Shown: positions 1 to 8,691, numbered from the stretch's first letter. The stretch: DNA of 64,000 nucleotides from Nocardioides gilvus (GCF_003194605.1 NZ_QHKY01000003.1:496001-560000), one strand, 5' to 3'. A program made the numbers and translations. Notes: generated by a model from the sequence alone, not told the origin.

Positions 1-343
1 GCTCCAACGCTGCCGCCACCAGGGCGACCTGGATCGTGACCGCAGCCCGGCGCCGCAACTTGCCGCCGGCATCTCCGACACACCCCTCGACCGCCTCGGT
101 GATCTGGGCCGCGGTGAAGGTGGGACGCGTGCCGGCCGCCACCTCGACGTCGGGCAGCGCGATCAGGACCGGGATGAGTTGGCTGCCCAGACCCTCGAGC
201 AGCTGGTAGCGCTGGTAGCGGTCCATCGTGGTCCAGTACTCGTCCACGTCGATCTTCTGCTTGCGGAGGTCCTTCCGCCCGGCGAGCACCATCTTGGCGG
301 CGCCGTGCAGTGCCTGGGTGAGCTCGTGCTCGGTGAATCGCAT
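1..343 (-). CDS. Hypothetical protein, C-terminus cut by window edge
   Basis: The reading frame is open from an ATG at 343 to the left edge, giving 114 residues of an incomplete protein. It begins MRFTEHELTQAL and is mostly helical and charged, with no signal peptide or membrane segment. A GAGAGAG stretch ends nine bases before this ATG, which favours it over the in-frame ATG at 361. It lies 38 bp downstream of the 382-957 gene on the same strand, so the two are probably co-transcribed. If the upstream gene is a HigB-type toxin, this would sit in the antitoxin position, but I see no clear helix-turn-helix in the visible part. Function unknown. Confidence 0.6.
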   Translation of the reverse strand, partial: MRFTEHELTQALHGAAKMVLAGRKDLRKQKIDVDEYWTTMDRYQRYQLLEGLGSQLIPVLIALPDVEVAAGTRPTFTAAQITEAVEGCVGDAGGKLRRRAAVTIQVALVAAALE

Positions 344-381
344 GGTGACAGTCTCTCTCATCGCGGTGCTGCGCGCCCGTC

Positions 382-957
382 TCAGACCCTGATGGACTGG
401 CGGTCCGCCCGCACCTTCTCCATCCGCAGGCTGTCGCGCAACCGTAGGTCGTCGCGCACGGCGGCCACGCGCTGCGGCGTGCCCATCTGGGCCAGTCCCA
501 TGGCGATGTGCTCGTCGCCCGGCTCGAAGGCCCTGGTCAGACCCGGCGCAGCGGTCGAACGGCCCGTTGCCCGGTCCCGGAGCCAGTGCTCGACGAGGGC
601 GTCGGTCTGCGCCGCGACGCTGCGATGGAAGAGGTCACCGATGCGGACCAGGTCGCCGGACGAGCTCACGATGACGGCGGCCCGGGTGCCCACCGGGAAC
701 GCGCACCGCAGCCGCACCCAGGCTCCGGAGGGGGCGTGGGCCGAGATCCGCCAGATCGGGTGCCGGGAGGCCTCACGGATCCTGGAGAAGGTCGCGGTCT
801 CCATGGCTCGATCAGGCTGGAAACGCATCTCGTCGAGGTCGGTCAACAGGGCCAGCGCCAGGTCGTGGCGCTCCCGCGCCCTGCCGTCGCCAGCGCTGGC
901 CCGGGTCGCCAGGGCGGCGAGCCAGTCCCAGAATTCGGCGGGGGCTTCAACGATCAC
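382..957 (-). CDS. Hypothetical protein, possible HigB/RelE-like toxin
   Basis: This encodes 191 residues from a GTG at 957, with GGAGGTG 11 bases upstream. The frame stays open further upstream, but that part overlaps the divergent acyltransferase promoter region. The middle (about residues 40-115) has a charged lead-in ending TATFSRIREASRHPIWRIS, then alternating beta-like segments and a helix ending EHWLRD. This pattern resembles the actinobacterial phage-derived Gp49/HigB-like toxins as I remember them. The C-terminal 70 residues are an extra arginine-rich extension not expected in that family. It sits directly upstream of another small gene on the same strand, as in a toxin-antitoxin pair. 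The family assignment is tentative; it could simply be an uncharacterised cytoplasmic protein. Confidence 0.5.
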   Translation of the reverse strand: MIVEAPAEFWDWLAALATRASAGDGRARERHDLALALLTDLDEMRFQPDRAMETATFSRIREASRHPIWRISAHAPSGAWVRLRCAFPVGTRAAVIVSSSGDLVRIGDLFHRSVAAQTDALVEHWLRDRATGRSTAAPGLTRAFEPGDEHIAMGLAQMGTPQRVAAVRDDLRLRDSLRMEKVRADRQSIRV

Positions 958-1097
958 CGCCTGACCATCACCTCCGCAGTGCGGACCCACAAGGGCCAGG
1001 GGCAAATTTGCCCAGTACAGATGATCTGGAGGCCTTCGGACCCTCTCGCCTCCACCTGCGAGAATGTGCCGTCGCACCCCCACGCCCCGAGAGCCCG

Positions 1098-3230
1098 ATG
1101 TCCACCACCCTGCAGGCACCCGCCCCGACGAAGAGCGTCCGGGCGCCCCGCACCGACATCCAGGGGTTGCGGGCCCTCGCCGTCTCGATGGTGCTGATCT
1201 ACCACGTCGCGCCGGCGTCGCTGACCGGCGGTTTCGTCGGGGTGGACGTCTTCTTCGTGATCTCCGGCTTCCTGATCACCTCCCACCTGCTGACCCGCAC
1301 ACCGCGCACCGGTCGTGACTTCGTGGACTTCTGGGCGCGTCGGATCAGACGTCTCCTGCCGGCCTCCCTGCTGGTGCTGGCCGTGACCGTCGTCGCCACC
1401 TGGCTGCTGGGTCCCGAGACCCTCTGGGAGAACACCGCCCGCCAGGCCGGTGCCGCCACGCTCTACTCCGTGAACTGGCTGCTCGCGGCCGATGCCGTCG
1501 ACTACCTCGCCGCGGAGAACGCCGCCACAGGCGTCCAGCACTACTGGTCGCTCGCGGTCGAGGAGCAGTTTTACCTCGTCTGGCCCCTCCTGATCGGACT
1601 GCTCGCCCTCATCGCCCGCCGCTCGGGGTGGCGCCGCGAGCTGGTGTGGGCGACCGGCCTGGGCGCCGTCGCCCTCGCCTCCCTGGTCTGGTCGGTCCGG
1701 CTCACCGCGAGCGATCCGGGCCGCGCCTACTTCGAGTCCCCGACCCGGGTCTGGGAGCTCGCCGCCGGCGGTCTGGTGGCGCTCGCGCTGCTGCACCGTA
1801 CGGAGCGCCCACCGACCCCGGGCACCCGCGCGAGCTTCCTGGCTGTGGGGCTCGGGTGGGCCGGCCTCGGGGCGATCGCCGTCGCCGGTCTCACCTTCGA
1901 CGCCCGGACGCCGTTCCCGAGCTGGACCGCTGCCCTCCCCGTGCTCGGCACCTGCGCCGTGATCGCCGCGCGCGCCGACGCCCGGTGGTGGTCGCCGGGC
2001 GGAGTGCTGGCTCTGCGCCCGGCGCAGTGGTTGGGCGACATCTCCTACTCGGTCTACCTGTGGCACTGGCCGTTGGTCGTCCTCGTCGGCGCCCTGTCGG
2101 CGCCCTTGGGGTTGCTCGACGCCGCCGGGATCGTCGTACTGAGTCTCGGGCTCGCCGCGTTGACCAAGAAGTACGTCGAGGACCCCTTCCGGACGGCCTC
2201 CTGGAACAGACGTACGGGCGCCACGTACGGCTTCGGAGCCGCCGCCATGGCCGTGGTGCTGGTCCTTGCGGGCGCGCTCTGGCTGCACGTCCAGGATCGG
2301 CAGGAGGCTGCCGAGGCACAGGTGCGCGAAGCCCTCGCCGAGGCGGATCCCTGCCTGGGCGCGGGTGCGCTGGACCCGGACCAGACCTGCAGCGAGCCCA
2401 GCGGTGCGCCGATCCCCACTCCGTTGCAGGCGTCCAGCGACAAGTCCCAGGCGTACGGCGACGTCTCCGGTGGCCAGGACTGCTGGTCCTCCCAGCCGTC
2501 GTTCCCGCTGCTCACCTGCGACTTCGGGGACGTCGACGCCGCCCACGACGTGGTGCTGCTCGGCAACTCGCACGCGGGCCACTGGCTCCCCGCCCTGCAG
2601 CAGATCGCCACCGGTCGGGACTGGCGAATCACCACGATGTTGGCCTCGCAGTGCGCCTCCACCGACGCCGACCTCGAATTCTCCACCCCGGCCCGCAGCG
2701 ACGCCTGTCGCGACTGGACCGAGACCGCGGTCGAGGAGATCGTGGAGCGCTCCCCCGATCTGGTGGTGATGTCGAACAGGGTCAGCCTGCCGTTGGCAGG
2801 GGCGACGTACGAACAGAGCGCCGCAGGCTACGCGGACGGCTACGAGCGGGTGCTGCGCCGTCTTGCTGAGGCCGGTGTGGCGGTCGCGGTGCTGCGGGAC
2901 ACGCCGGCGCCGGGCGACGGGGGCGAGATCACCTCGATCCCGGACTGTCTCGCCGAGCACCTCCCCGACGCCGCGGCGTGCGGCGGCCCCCGCGATGACT
3001 GGGTGAGCTTCGACCCGGACCCGGCGGCCACGGCGGCGACGCGGATCGCCGACAAGGGGGTGGGCGTCGTCGACCTCAACGACAGGATCTGCCGCGCGCA
3101 GAACTGTGACGCCGTCGTCGGTGGGGTGATTGTCTACTTCGACGCCTCACACCTCACCGCGACGTACGCCCGCACGCTGGCTCCTGCCCTGGATCGCGCG
3201 CTCGTCTCGGGTGGGCTGATGCCTCGCTGA
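1098..3230 (+). CDS. Acyltransferase family 3 with C-terminal SGNH domain (OafA-like)
   Basis: A 710-residue integral membrane O-acyltransferase. Residues 20-400 form the acyltransferase-3 domain with about ten membrane helices: it opens DIQGLRALAVSMVLIYH (catalytic-type His near residue 36) and continues GVDVFFVISGFLIT. After a linker, residues 480-710 form a periplasm-facing SGNH hydrolase-like domain with block I GNSHAGHW (Ser near 490) and block V DASHLT (Asp 680, His 683). Proteins with this layout transfer acetyl or other acyl groups to cell-surface polysaccharide or peptidoglycan; the acceptor here is unknown. The ATG at 1098 is chosen because the conserved domain starts soon after it. 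It is transcribed away from the 382-957 gene with a 140 bp shared upstream region. Confidence 0.9.
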   Translation: MSTTLQAPAPTKSVRAPRTDIQGLRALAVSMVLIYHVAPASLTGGFVGVDVFFVISGFLITSHLLTRTPRTGRDFVDFWARRIRRLLPASLLVLAVTVVATWLLGPETLWENTARQAGAATLYSVNWLLAADAVDYLAAENAATGVQHYWSLAVEEQFYLVWPLLIGLLALIARRSGWRRELVWATGLGAVALASLVWSVRLTASDPGRAYFESPTRVWELAAGGLVALALLHRTERPPTPGTRASFLAVGLGWAGLGAIAVAGLTFDARTPFPSWTAALPVLGTCAVIAARADARWWSPGGVLALRPAQWLGDISYSVYLWHWPLVVLVGALSAPLGLLDAAGIVVLSLGLAALTKKYVEDPFRTASWNRRTGATYGFGAAAMAVVLVLAGALWLHVQDRQEAAEAQVREALAEADPCLGAGALDPDQTCSEPSGAPIPTPLQASSDKSQAYGDVSGGQDCWSSQPSFPLLTCDFGDVDAAHDVVLLGNSHAGHWLPALQQIATGRDWRITTMLASQCASTDADLEFSTPARSDACRDWTETAVEEIVERSPDLVVMSNRVSLPLAGATYEQSAAGYADGYERVLRRLAEAGVAVAVLRDTPAPGDGGEITSIPDCLAEHLPDAAACGGPRDDWVSFDPDPAATAATRIADKGVGVVDLNDRICRAQNCDAVVGGVIVYFDASHLTATYARTLAPALDRALVSGGLMPR

Positions 3231-3380
3231 CGCACGTCGCCGATCCAGGGATCGCGTCTCGTGTCCGGCAGGTTAACCAGGGTGCAGCTGTGTGAACTCT
3301 GTGTGAGAAGCAGTAGTTCGTGCGCGCTGGTGCCGCACAGTTCACTCAGCGGCTTCCCCGCCCGACCGCCAGGAGGAACA

Positions 3381-4244
3381 GTGCCCCCCACCACCGAACC
3401 TGATTCCACGCCGGACACCACCTTCTCCCTCGGGGTCGATGCAGCCATGCTGGGCGACGACGGTCACGGCGGCCTGCTGGCGGCCTCACTGCGCTACGTC
3501 TGCCGACTCGCCAAGGCCCTGGGAGACGTCCTGGACCTCGGCGACCTCTCCCACGTCGAGACCACCGGCAGCACCATCGTCATCGCGGAGATCGGCTGGG
3601 ACCTGGCCGGAGACTGCCGCCTGCGCGGTCAGGTGCTCCGCTCGACCGCCCCCTCCTCCACAGCCACCGAGGCCGCTGCGCCGGGCGAGGTCGACGAGGT
3701 CGTCGACTCCTGCCTGCAGACCCTCGAGTCGGCCGACTCGGTCCGCTGGGCTGCGGTGGTCCGCCGGGATCTCCCACTCCTGCACACCGACGCGGCCCCG
3801 GCCGCCGCCGCCCTGGGGCAGGTCGGGTTGCGTGCCCTCGGGATCCTCGGGGGCATCGGAGCCGACCTGCGCGAGACCTGTGTCTGGCTGGGATTCGCCC
3901 GCGGCACGCTGATCCTGAGCCCGCTGGGAGCTCACTGCCTGGTCCTCTCGGTCGACACCCAGCGGCTCGACGCCACCGCACTGGTGAGCGACGTCGTCGG
4001 GACGCAGGCAGCGCTCGCTCCGCACGACCTCGCCCGCGCCACCACCCTGGCCGAACGCGCCGCAGCCCTCGCGGAGGCCGAGGCGCGCGCGGCGTACGAG
4101 GACGAGGAGTTCGCGTTGCCGCCGATCAACGACCTCCCCCTCACCGGAGCCCGATTCGCCGGCGCCCCCGGCGCCAAGGCACGCGAGAACAGCGGCGCCC
4201 GGCGGTTCAGGCGACCTCTGGTGCCGATCCCCGTGCGCCGTTGA
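3381..4244 (+). CDS. Hypothetical cytoplasmic protein, possibly roadblock-like
   Basis: This encodes 287 residues from a GTG at 3381, with AGGAGG four bases upstream. The frame is open earlier, but the ribosome site decides this start. There is no signal peptide or membrane segment. Two halves (about residues 15-110 and 135-220) each show a helix followed by short hydrophobic strands, such as GGIGADLRETCVWLGFARG followed by a hydrophobic strand, faintly like Roadblock/LC7 regulatory domains. The tail is rich in Ala, Arg and Pro and ends RRFRRPLVPIPVRR, which is basic. I do not recognise the family. It stands alone between the acyltransferase and the dipeptidase, both on the same strand. Confidence 0.65.
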   Translation: MPPTTEPDSTPDTTFSLGVDAAMLGDDGHGGLLAASLRYVCRLAKALGDVLDLGDLSHVETTGSTIVIAEIGWDLAGDCRLRGQVLRSTAPSSTATEAAAPGEVDEVVDSCLQTLESADSVRWAAVVRRDLPLLHTDAAPAAAALGQVGLRALGILGGIGADLRETCVWLGFARGTLILSPLGAHCLVLSVDTQRLDATALVSDVVGTQAALAPHDLARATTLAERAAALAEAEARAAYEDEEFALPPINDLPLTGARFAGAPGAKARENSGARRFRRPLVPIPVRR

Positions 4245-4297
4245 CGCTGACATGGATGGGGAGTCCGGGAGAGCCTTGGGCTCCCTAGACTCCCGCC

Positions 4298-5515
4298 ATG
4301 ACCAGCCCCGTGGACCCTGACCCTGCGCCCCGACCGACCAGGCGTGTGTGGGTCAGGCGTACCGCGATCGGCGTTGGGCTGGTGCTGGTGCTCGTTGTCG
4401 TCGCGCTCTTCACCGTCGTGCCGGGAGTGGTCGAACGGTCACTCAACAAGGTCGTCCCCGCAGAGTTGCCCGAGGTGAGCGCGCAGAGTCGTGCGGTGCA
4501 CGACCGGATCACGGTCGTCGACATGCACGCCGACACCCTGATGTGGGACCGGGACCTGTTGGAGCGGGGCTCACGCGGACACGTCGACCTGCCCCGGTTG
4601 CAGGAGGGCAACGTGGCTCTCCAGGTCTTCTCGTCGGTCTCGAAGTCGCCGCGCGGCATGAACGTCGACTCCACCAGCGCCGACTCCGACAACATCACCC
4701 TGCTCGCGATCGCCCAGCGACAGCCGTTGCGCACCTGGCGCTCGCTGCTGGAGCGTTCGCTCCACCATGCCGACAAGCTCGACCAGGCCGCCCGGGACTC
4801 CGACGGTCGCCTGCAACTCGTGCGTACGAAGGGCGACCTCGACGACCTGCTGGCCGCCCGCGGCGCGGGTGAGCAGGTGACCGGGGCGATGTTCTCGGTG
4901 GAGGGCCTGCAGAACCTCGAGGGCGACGCGGACAACCTGGCCAAGCTGTTCGACGCCGGGGCCCGGATGGCGGGGTTCACCCACTTCTTCGACAACGAGG
5001 TCTCCGGCTCGATGCACGGCGAGGAGAAGGGGGCGCTCACCGAGTTGGGTCGCGAGGTCCTGGCGGAGATGGAGAGGCTGGGGATGGTCGTCGACGTCGC
5101 CCACATCAGCGAGCCGGCGCTCGCCGAGATCCTCGAGTTGGCGACCCGTCCGGTGGTCTCCAGCCACGGCGGGGTGGCAGCCACCTGCGACACGAACCGC
5201 AACCTCAGCGACGAGCAGATCCGCGGTGTCGCGCAAACAGGTGGTGTGGTGGGGATCGGCTACTGGGAGGCCGCGGTCTGCGAACGCACGGTGACGGCAG
5301 TGGTGGACGCCATCGAGCACGTCATCGAGGTCGGCGGCCTTGAGACCGCAGCTCTCGGGAGTGACTTCGACGGCGCCGTCGCCACGGGTTGGGACACCAG
5401 CCAGATCGCTGCCGTCACCCACGAGCTTTTGGAGCGCGGCCACAGCGAGGCGGACGTCGCCGCGATCATGGGCGGCAACACGCTGCGGGTGCTGCGCGAG
5501 GTGCTGCCCCAGTAG
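4298..5515 (+). CDS. Membrane dipeptidase, peptidase family M19
   Basis: A 405-residue renal-dipeptidase-type zinc metallopeptidase, expected to hydrolyse dipeptides. One N-terminal hydrophobic helix (about residues 24-42, after a run of Arg) anchors it with the catalytic domain outside the cell. Metal-site motifs are visible: VDMHADTL (His 76, Asp 78), the bridging Glu in MFSVEGLQNLEGD, VDVAHIS, VVSSHGG and LGSDFDG. Length and motif order fit the family. The ATG at 4298 directly precedes the charged N-terminus. It follows the hypothetical gene by 53 bp and runs toward the YjbR gene on the other strand. Bacterial M19 enzymes often serve peptide scavenging or cell-wall peptide turnover; which applies here cannot be told. 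Confidence 0.9.
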   Translation: MTSPVDPDPAPRPTRRVWVRRTAIGVGLVLVLVVVALFTVVPGVVERSLNKVVPAELPEVSAQSRAVHDRITVVDMHADTLMWDRDLLERGSRGHVDLPRLQEGNVALQVFSSVSKSPRGMNVDSTSADSDNITLLAIAQRQPLRTWRSLLERSLHHADKLDQAARDSDGRLQLVRTKGDLDDLLAARGAGEQVTGAMFSVEGLQNLEGDADNLAKLFDAGARMAGFTHFFDNEVSGSMHGEEKGALTELGREVLAEMERLGMVVDVAHISEPALAEILELATRPVVSSHGGVAATCDTNRNLSDEQIRGVAQTGGVVGIGYWEAAVCERTVTAVVDAIEHVIEVGGLETAALGSDFDGAVATGWDTSQIAAVTHELLERGHSEADVAAIMGGNTLRVLREVLPQ

Positions 5516-5561
5516 GTGGTCCAGCAGCAGCATCGATGGTCAACGCAGCGGGGCCTCGGGG

Positions 5562-5939
5562 TCAGCCGGGCGGGCGCGGCACCTGGTCGGCCAACTGCTG
5601 GGGCGCTTGGACACAGTAGGAGTCCGTGAGCAACTCGGCCACCTCTTCCCAGTCGGTCTGCCCGTCGACGACCAGACCGATCCCGTCACTGCTCCAGCCC
5701 GTGCAGAAGTAGGGGTCGCCCAGGTGTCGGAAGGCCGCGACCTCGTCCGGCTCGCCGCGGAACGTGACCCGGAAGAGTTGGTCCTCACCGCCGAAGACGT
5801 GGGCGACGGTCCTGCCCCGGACCCGCCACCGGACCCCGGTCCAGGCCGCCTCCTGCTCGACCTCGGGCAGCGCGAGCAGCACCTCACCGATTCGCCGCAC
5901 CCATGCCAGCGGTACCTCAGGACGTTGCACGCGAGCCAT
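5562..5939 (-). CDS. MmcQ/YjbR family protein
   Basis: A 125-residue protein of the MmcQ/YjbR fold, a small alpha/beta family with a CyaY-like or DNA-binding-like surface and no settled biochemical role. Family features visible are the early helix with LPEVEQEAAWTGVRWRVRG, the mid strand HVFGGEDQLFRVTF and the closing segment DWEEVAELLTDSYCVQAPQ. The ATG at 5939 starts MARVQRPEV; a longer frame starting at 5986 lacks support. It converges with the dipeptidase gene (46 bp between stops) and diverges from the ice-binding protein gene. No export signal, so cytoplasmic. Confidence 0.85.
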   Translation of the reverse strand: MARVQRPEVPLAWVRRIGEVLLALPEVEQEAAWTGVRWRVRGRTVAHVFGGEDQLFRVTFRGEPDEVAAFRHLGDPYFCTGWSSDGIGLVVDGQTDWEEVAELLTDSYCVQAPQQLADQVPRPPG

Positions 5940-6111
5940 GGGTCAACTCTCCCACGGAGACCGCGATGACCAAGGCGTGACCACATGTGACGAATTACCC
6001 CATTTTAGGTACCAATAGGTGAGAATGAAGAGACCTGACCGGACTGTCCGGGCAGATCCGCCCAGCACTGATAGGGCACTCAACGCGGGTTGATCCCGTA
6101 TCTGGAGTCGC

Positions 6112-7362
6112 ATGAGCAAGATCCGCACGAACCCCGCCCGCAGCAGCCGGAGCACGTCGACAGGACTGGGGTTCGCGGCAGCGGGACTCCTGGCAGCCGG
6201 GATCGCCATCACGGGCATGAGCCCCGCCAACGCCGCTGAGGCCCCCATCGACCTGGGCACGGTCGCCTCCTTCTCCGTGATGGGCGCGAGCACCGTCACC
6301 AACACCGGCCCCTCCTCCCTCAGCGGCGACCTGGGCCTCTCCCCCGGCTCATCGATCACCGGCTTCCCGCCCGGCAAGTTCGGCGGCACGCGGCACATCT
6401 CCGACGCCGTGGCGAACACAGCGCAGGATGACCTCACGACTGCCTACAACGACGCAGCGGGACGGTCGACCACCAAGGCCGTCACCGCCGACCTGGCTGG
6501 GCAGACCCTCACCTCCGGTGTCCACACCGCACCGACCCTGAACCTGACCGGCGCACTGACGCTGGACGCCAAGGGTGACCCGGACGCGGTCTTCATCTTC
6601 CAGGCCGCCTCCACCCTGATCACCGCCTCGGCCAGCTCCGTCACGCTCATCAACGGTGCGTCCGCGTGCAACGTCTTCTGGCAGGTCGGCAGCTCCGCCA
6701 CCCTGGGCACGAGCACCGACTTCATTGGCACGATCATGGCTCTCACCTCCGTCACGTTGAACAACGACGCCGACGTACGCGGTCGCGTGCTGGCCCGCAA
6801 CGGCGCGGTCACGCTGAACAACAACGAGATCAGCACGCCGAATTGCGACGCCGTGGTCGAGCCCTCCGCGACGCCGACTCCGACGCCGACAGTGGACCCC
6901 TCAGCGACTCCGACCCCCTCGGACTCCCCGAGCTCGACTCCGACCCCGTCGGACTCCCCGAGCTCGACTCCGACCCCGTCGGACTCCCCGAGCTCGACTC
7001 CGACGCCGAGTGAGAGTCCCTCGGAGACTCCCGTCCCGTCGCCGAGCGACACTCCTTCGGAGACGCCGACCGTGCCGACGGAGTCCGTGCCGCCGAGCAC
7101 CCCGACCCCGCCGAGTGACACCGCCGGACCGCCCGCGGGCAATCCCGGCCCCCCGAACGGCACGCCGACGCCCCCGACGGACACTCCGACACCGCCCTCG
7201 GGCACCCCGACCATCCCGGTCGGCCACCCGCCCACGGGCCTCGGCGGCACGCAGGAGACCCTGCCCAACAGCGCGCTCTTCCTCTTCACCCTGGCCGGCC
7301 TCGCGGCAACTGGCGCCATCGCTGTTCCCACGTTGCGCAGGCGCCCGGCGCGCAAGCACTGA
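6112..7362 (+). CDS. Ice-binding-like (DUF3494) surface protein with sortase signal
   Basis: A 416-residue secreted protein. Residues 1-41 are a signal peptide ending SPANA. Residues 44-235 form a DUF3494 domain, the right-handed beta-solenoid of microbial ice-binding proteins, recognisable from the DLGTVASFSVMGASTVTNTG opening, SLSGDLGLSPG, DAVFIFQAASTL and GRVLARNGAVTLNNN. Residues 236-380 are a Pro/Thr/Ser/Asp stalk containing three exact copies of a 10-residue unit. The C-terminus is a cell-wall sorting signal: LPNSA (residues 384-388), a hydrophobic helix, then RRRPARKH. The sortase gene starts 10 bp downstream, so the two are almost certainly co-expressed. GGAG lies four bases before the ATG. 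DUF3494 proteins bind ice or act as adhesins; ice binding here is inferred from fold only. Confidence 0.88.
   Translation: MSKIRTNPARSSRSTSTGLGFAAAGLLAAGIAITGMSPANAAEAPIDLGTVASFSVMGASTVTNTGPSSLSGDLGLSPGSSITGFPPGKFGGTRHISDAVANTAQDDLTTAYNDAAGRSTTKAVTADLAGQTLTSGVHTAPTLNLTGALTLDAKGDPDAVFIFQAASTLITASASSVTLINGASACNVFWQVGSSATLGTSTDFIGTIMALTSVTLNNDADVRGRVLARNGAVTLNNNEISTPNCDAVVEPSATPTPTPTVDPSATPTPSDSPSSTPTPSDSPSSTPTPSDSPSSTPTPSESPSETPVPSPSDTPSETPTVPTESVPPSTPTPPSDTAGPPAGNPGPPNGTPTPPTDTPTPPSGTPTIPVGHPPTGLGGTQETLPNSALFLFTLAGLAATGAIAVPTLRRRPARKH
6921..7010 (+). repeat. Three tandem 30-bp repeats in stalk coding region
   Basis: The unit beginning ggactccccgagctcgac is repeated at 6921, 6951 and 6981, near-exactly, with a period of 30 bp. 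In frame it encodes a Thr-Pro-Ser-Asp-rich decapeptide in the wall-spanning stalk of the ice-binding-like protein. Being a multiple of three it can expand or contract without a frameshift, altering stalk length. Confidence 0.9.
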
Positions 7363-7372
7363 GGCTCCACCC

Positions 7373-8095
7373 ATGACCGGATCGCCAGCTGGACCACCCG
7401 ACGGCGCGGGGCGTACACCCCTGCGCCGCTGGGTGATTCCGGCCTGCTTCTTCGTGGTCTCGGTGACCCTGGTCGTCGCTGGCCTCCTCCTCACCCGTCA
7501 GGACCCGGCGGCGACAGCGTCCGTGGCACGTACGCCCGCCACCTCCGGCCCGGCTTCGACCGACCCCTCTCCGGAGCCCTCGGAAGAGCGCCGTGCGTCC
7601 ACGACAGCCCCCGCGAACAGCACCCCCACGTCTGCCGGGCATGCGTCCACGGTTTCCGCCCCGACCGCTCTCACCATCGAGTCCATCGGCGTGCGCAGCG
7701 ACCTGGTCCGCCTCGGCCTGGAGGATGACCGCACGGTCGAGGTGCCCGAGGACGCTGACCAGGCCGGTTGGTACGAACTCGGCGCCACCCCCGGTGAGGT
7801 CGGCTCGGCGGTGATCCTCGGTCACGTCGACTCGACCGAGGGCCCCGCCGTTTTCCACCGCCTGCGCGAGCTCGCCCCCGGGGACCGGATCAACGTGGCC
7901 ATGGCGGACGGCGACGACGAACTCTTCGAGGTCTCCCGCATCGAGACGGTCCGCAACGCCGACTTCCCGGCCACCGAGGTCTACGGCTCCAAGGATCGAC
8001 CGACCCTGACCCTGGTCACCTGCGGTGGCGAGTACGACAAGGCACGTGGCGGGTACCAGTCCAATGTGATCGTCTACACCGAGCACGTCGGCTGA
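7373..8095 (+). CDS. Class F sortase
   Basis: A 240-residue membrane-anchored transpeptidase that cuts LPxT-type signals and joins proteins to the cell wall. An N-terminal membrane helix lies at about residues 21-40, followed by a low-complexity Ser/Thr/Ala/Pro linker to residue 95. The beta-barrel sortase domain follows, with the catalytic His in VILGHVDS (near 151), Cys in LVTCGGEYD (near 217) and Arg about ten residues later. The short lead-in TIESIGVRSDLVRLGL and the Cys context match class F enzymes common in Actinobacteria. It starts 10 bp after the ice-binding-like gene, whose LPNSA signal is its obvious substrate. The ATG at 7373 is chosen because the membrane segment follows directly. 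Confidence 0.88.
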   Translation: MTGSPAGPPDGAGRTPLRRWVIPACFFVVSVTLVVAGLLLTRQDPAATASVARTPATSGPASTDPSPEPSEERRASTTAPANSTPTSAGHASTVSAPTALTIESIGVRSDLVRLGLEDDRTVEVPEDADQAGWYELGATPGEVGSAVILGHVDSTEGPAVFHRLRELAPGDRINVAMADGDDELFEVSRIETVRNADFPATEVYGSKDRPTLTLVTCGGEYDKARGGYQSNVIVYTEHVG

Positions 8096-8172
8096 GCAGG
8101 CTCAGCCCGGGCCATGGCCCCGTCCGCCCAGGGCCAGTTGCCGATCTGTTGTCCGACCGACAGGATCGCACC

Positions 8173-8376
8173 ATGGGGGACAACGATCGTGACGGGACCG
8201 AACAGGTCACTGGCGTTCCACGGGCGCTGCAGATCCCGTTGTACGTGATCCTGGCGCTGGGCGTGTTGTTCGCGCTCGTCTTCATCGACGCCTCGATCGG
8301 GCACGACGGGCTGCACTGCGAACTCGGGTTCGTGCTCTCCGACAAGGACGATGCCTGCGGCGGATTCTGGCGCTGA
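8173..8376 (+). CDS. Small single-pass membrane protein, unknown
   Basis: A 67-residue protein with one membrane helix (about residues 20-40, PLYVILALGVLFALVFI) and a short C-terminal tail with two cysteines (HCELGF and DDACGGFW) that could pair outside the cell. AGGA seven bases before the ATG at 8173 supports this start over an in-frame TTG at 8149. It follows the sortase by 77 bp on the same strand and is followed by a strong hairpin at 8430. No family recognised. Coding nature is supported by the membrane pattern and the ribosome site but not by homology. Confidence 0.55.
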   Translation: MGDNDRDGTEQVTGVPRALQIPLYVILALGVLFALVFIDASIGHDGLHCELGFVLSDKDDACGGFWR

Positions 8377-8429
8377 CGCCCGCCCCGAGTTGATCGAGAC
8401 AGTTTGGCGCCCAGACCACCTGAACGACT

Positions 8430-8463
8430 CAGCCCCGGTCTGCACAGGTGCAGATCGGGGCTG
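8430..8463. terminator. Hairpin terminator between small membrane gene and tRNA
   Basis: The arms CAGCCCCGGTCTGCAC and GTGCAGATCGGGGCTG pair over 16 positions with one G-T pair and a tiny loop. It lies just past the 3' end of the minus-strand tRNA-Thr gene and 53 bp past the plus-strand gene, so it can serve both directions. Confidence 0.75.
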
Positions 8464-8472
8464 TTGGCGTGG

Positions 8473-8545
8473 GGCCGCCTGTCAGAATCGAACTGACGAC
8501 CTTCTCATTACGAGTGAGATGCTCTACCAACTGAGCTAAGGCGGC
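8473..8545 (-). tRNA. tRNA-Thr (anticodon CGU)
   Basis: Reading the minus strand, all four arms fold: acceptor GCCGCCT with AGGCGGC, D stem GCTC/GAGC, anticodon stem TCTCA/TGAGA around loop CTCGTAA (anticodon CGU, reads ACG threonine codons), and T stem GTCAG/CTGAC around TTCGATT. Total 73 nt including the discriminator. Bases 8472-8470 read CCA on this strand, so the CCA tail is encoded. The discriminator position reads C, whereas A or U is more usual for tRNA-Thr as I recall it. A hairpin terminator lies immediately downstream at 8463-8430. Confidence 0.95.
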
Positions 8546-8691
8546 AAGGTGCTCGCAGTATCCCGGCGGACGGATCCGAGGGACTGACGGACAACCGCGG
8601 ACGAGTATACGGACAGGCGACGGCGCGAGGAAAACGGCACCCCACCCCGGACGTACGGGGCCCGGACGCCCCCGCCGTCATCGCCACTCGG

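Noticed and set aside
954-2960. Long open frame antisense to the acyltransferase gene
   Set aside because: Gly/Arg/Asp/Gln-rich low-complexity translation without motifs; typical of mirror frames in GC-rich coding DNA. The plus-strand gene has clear domains.
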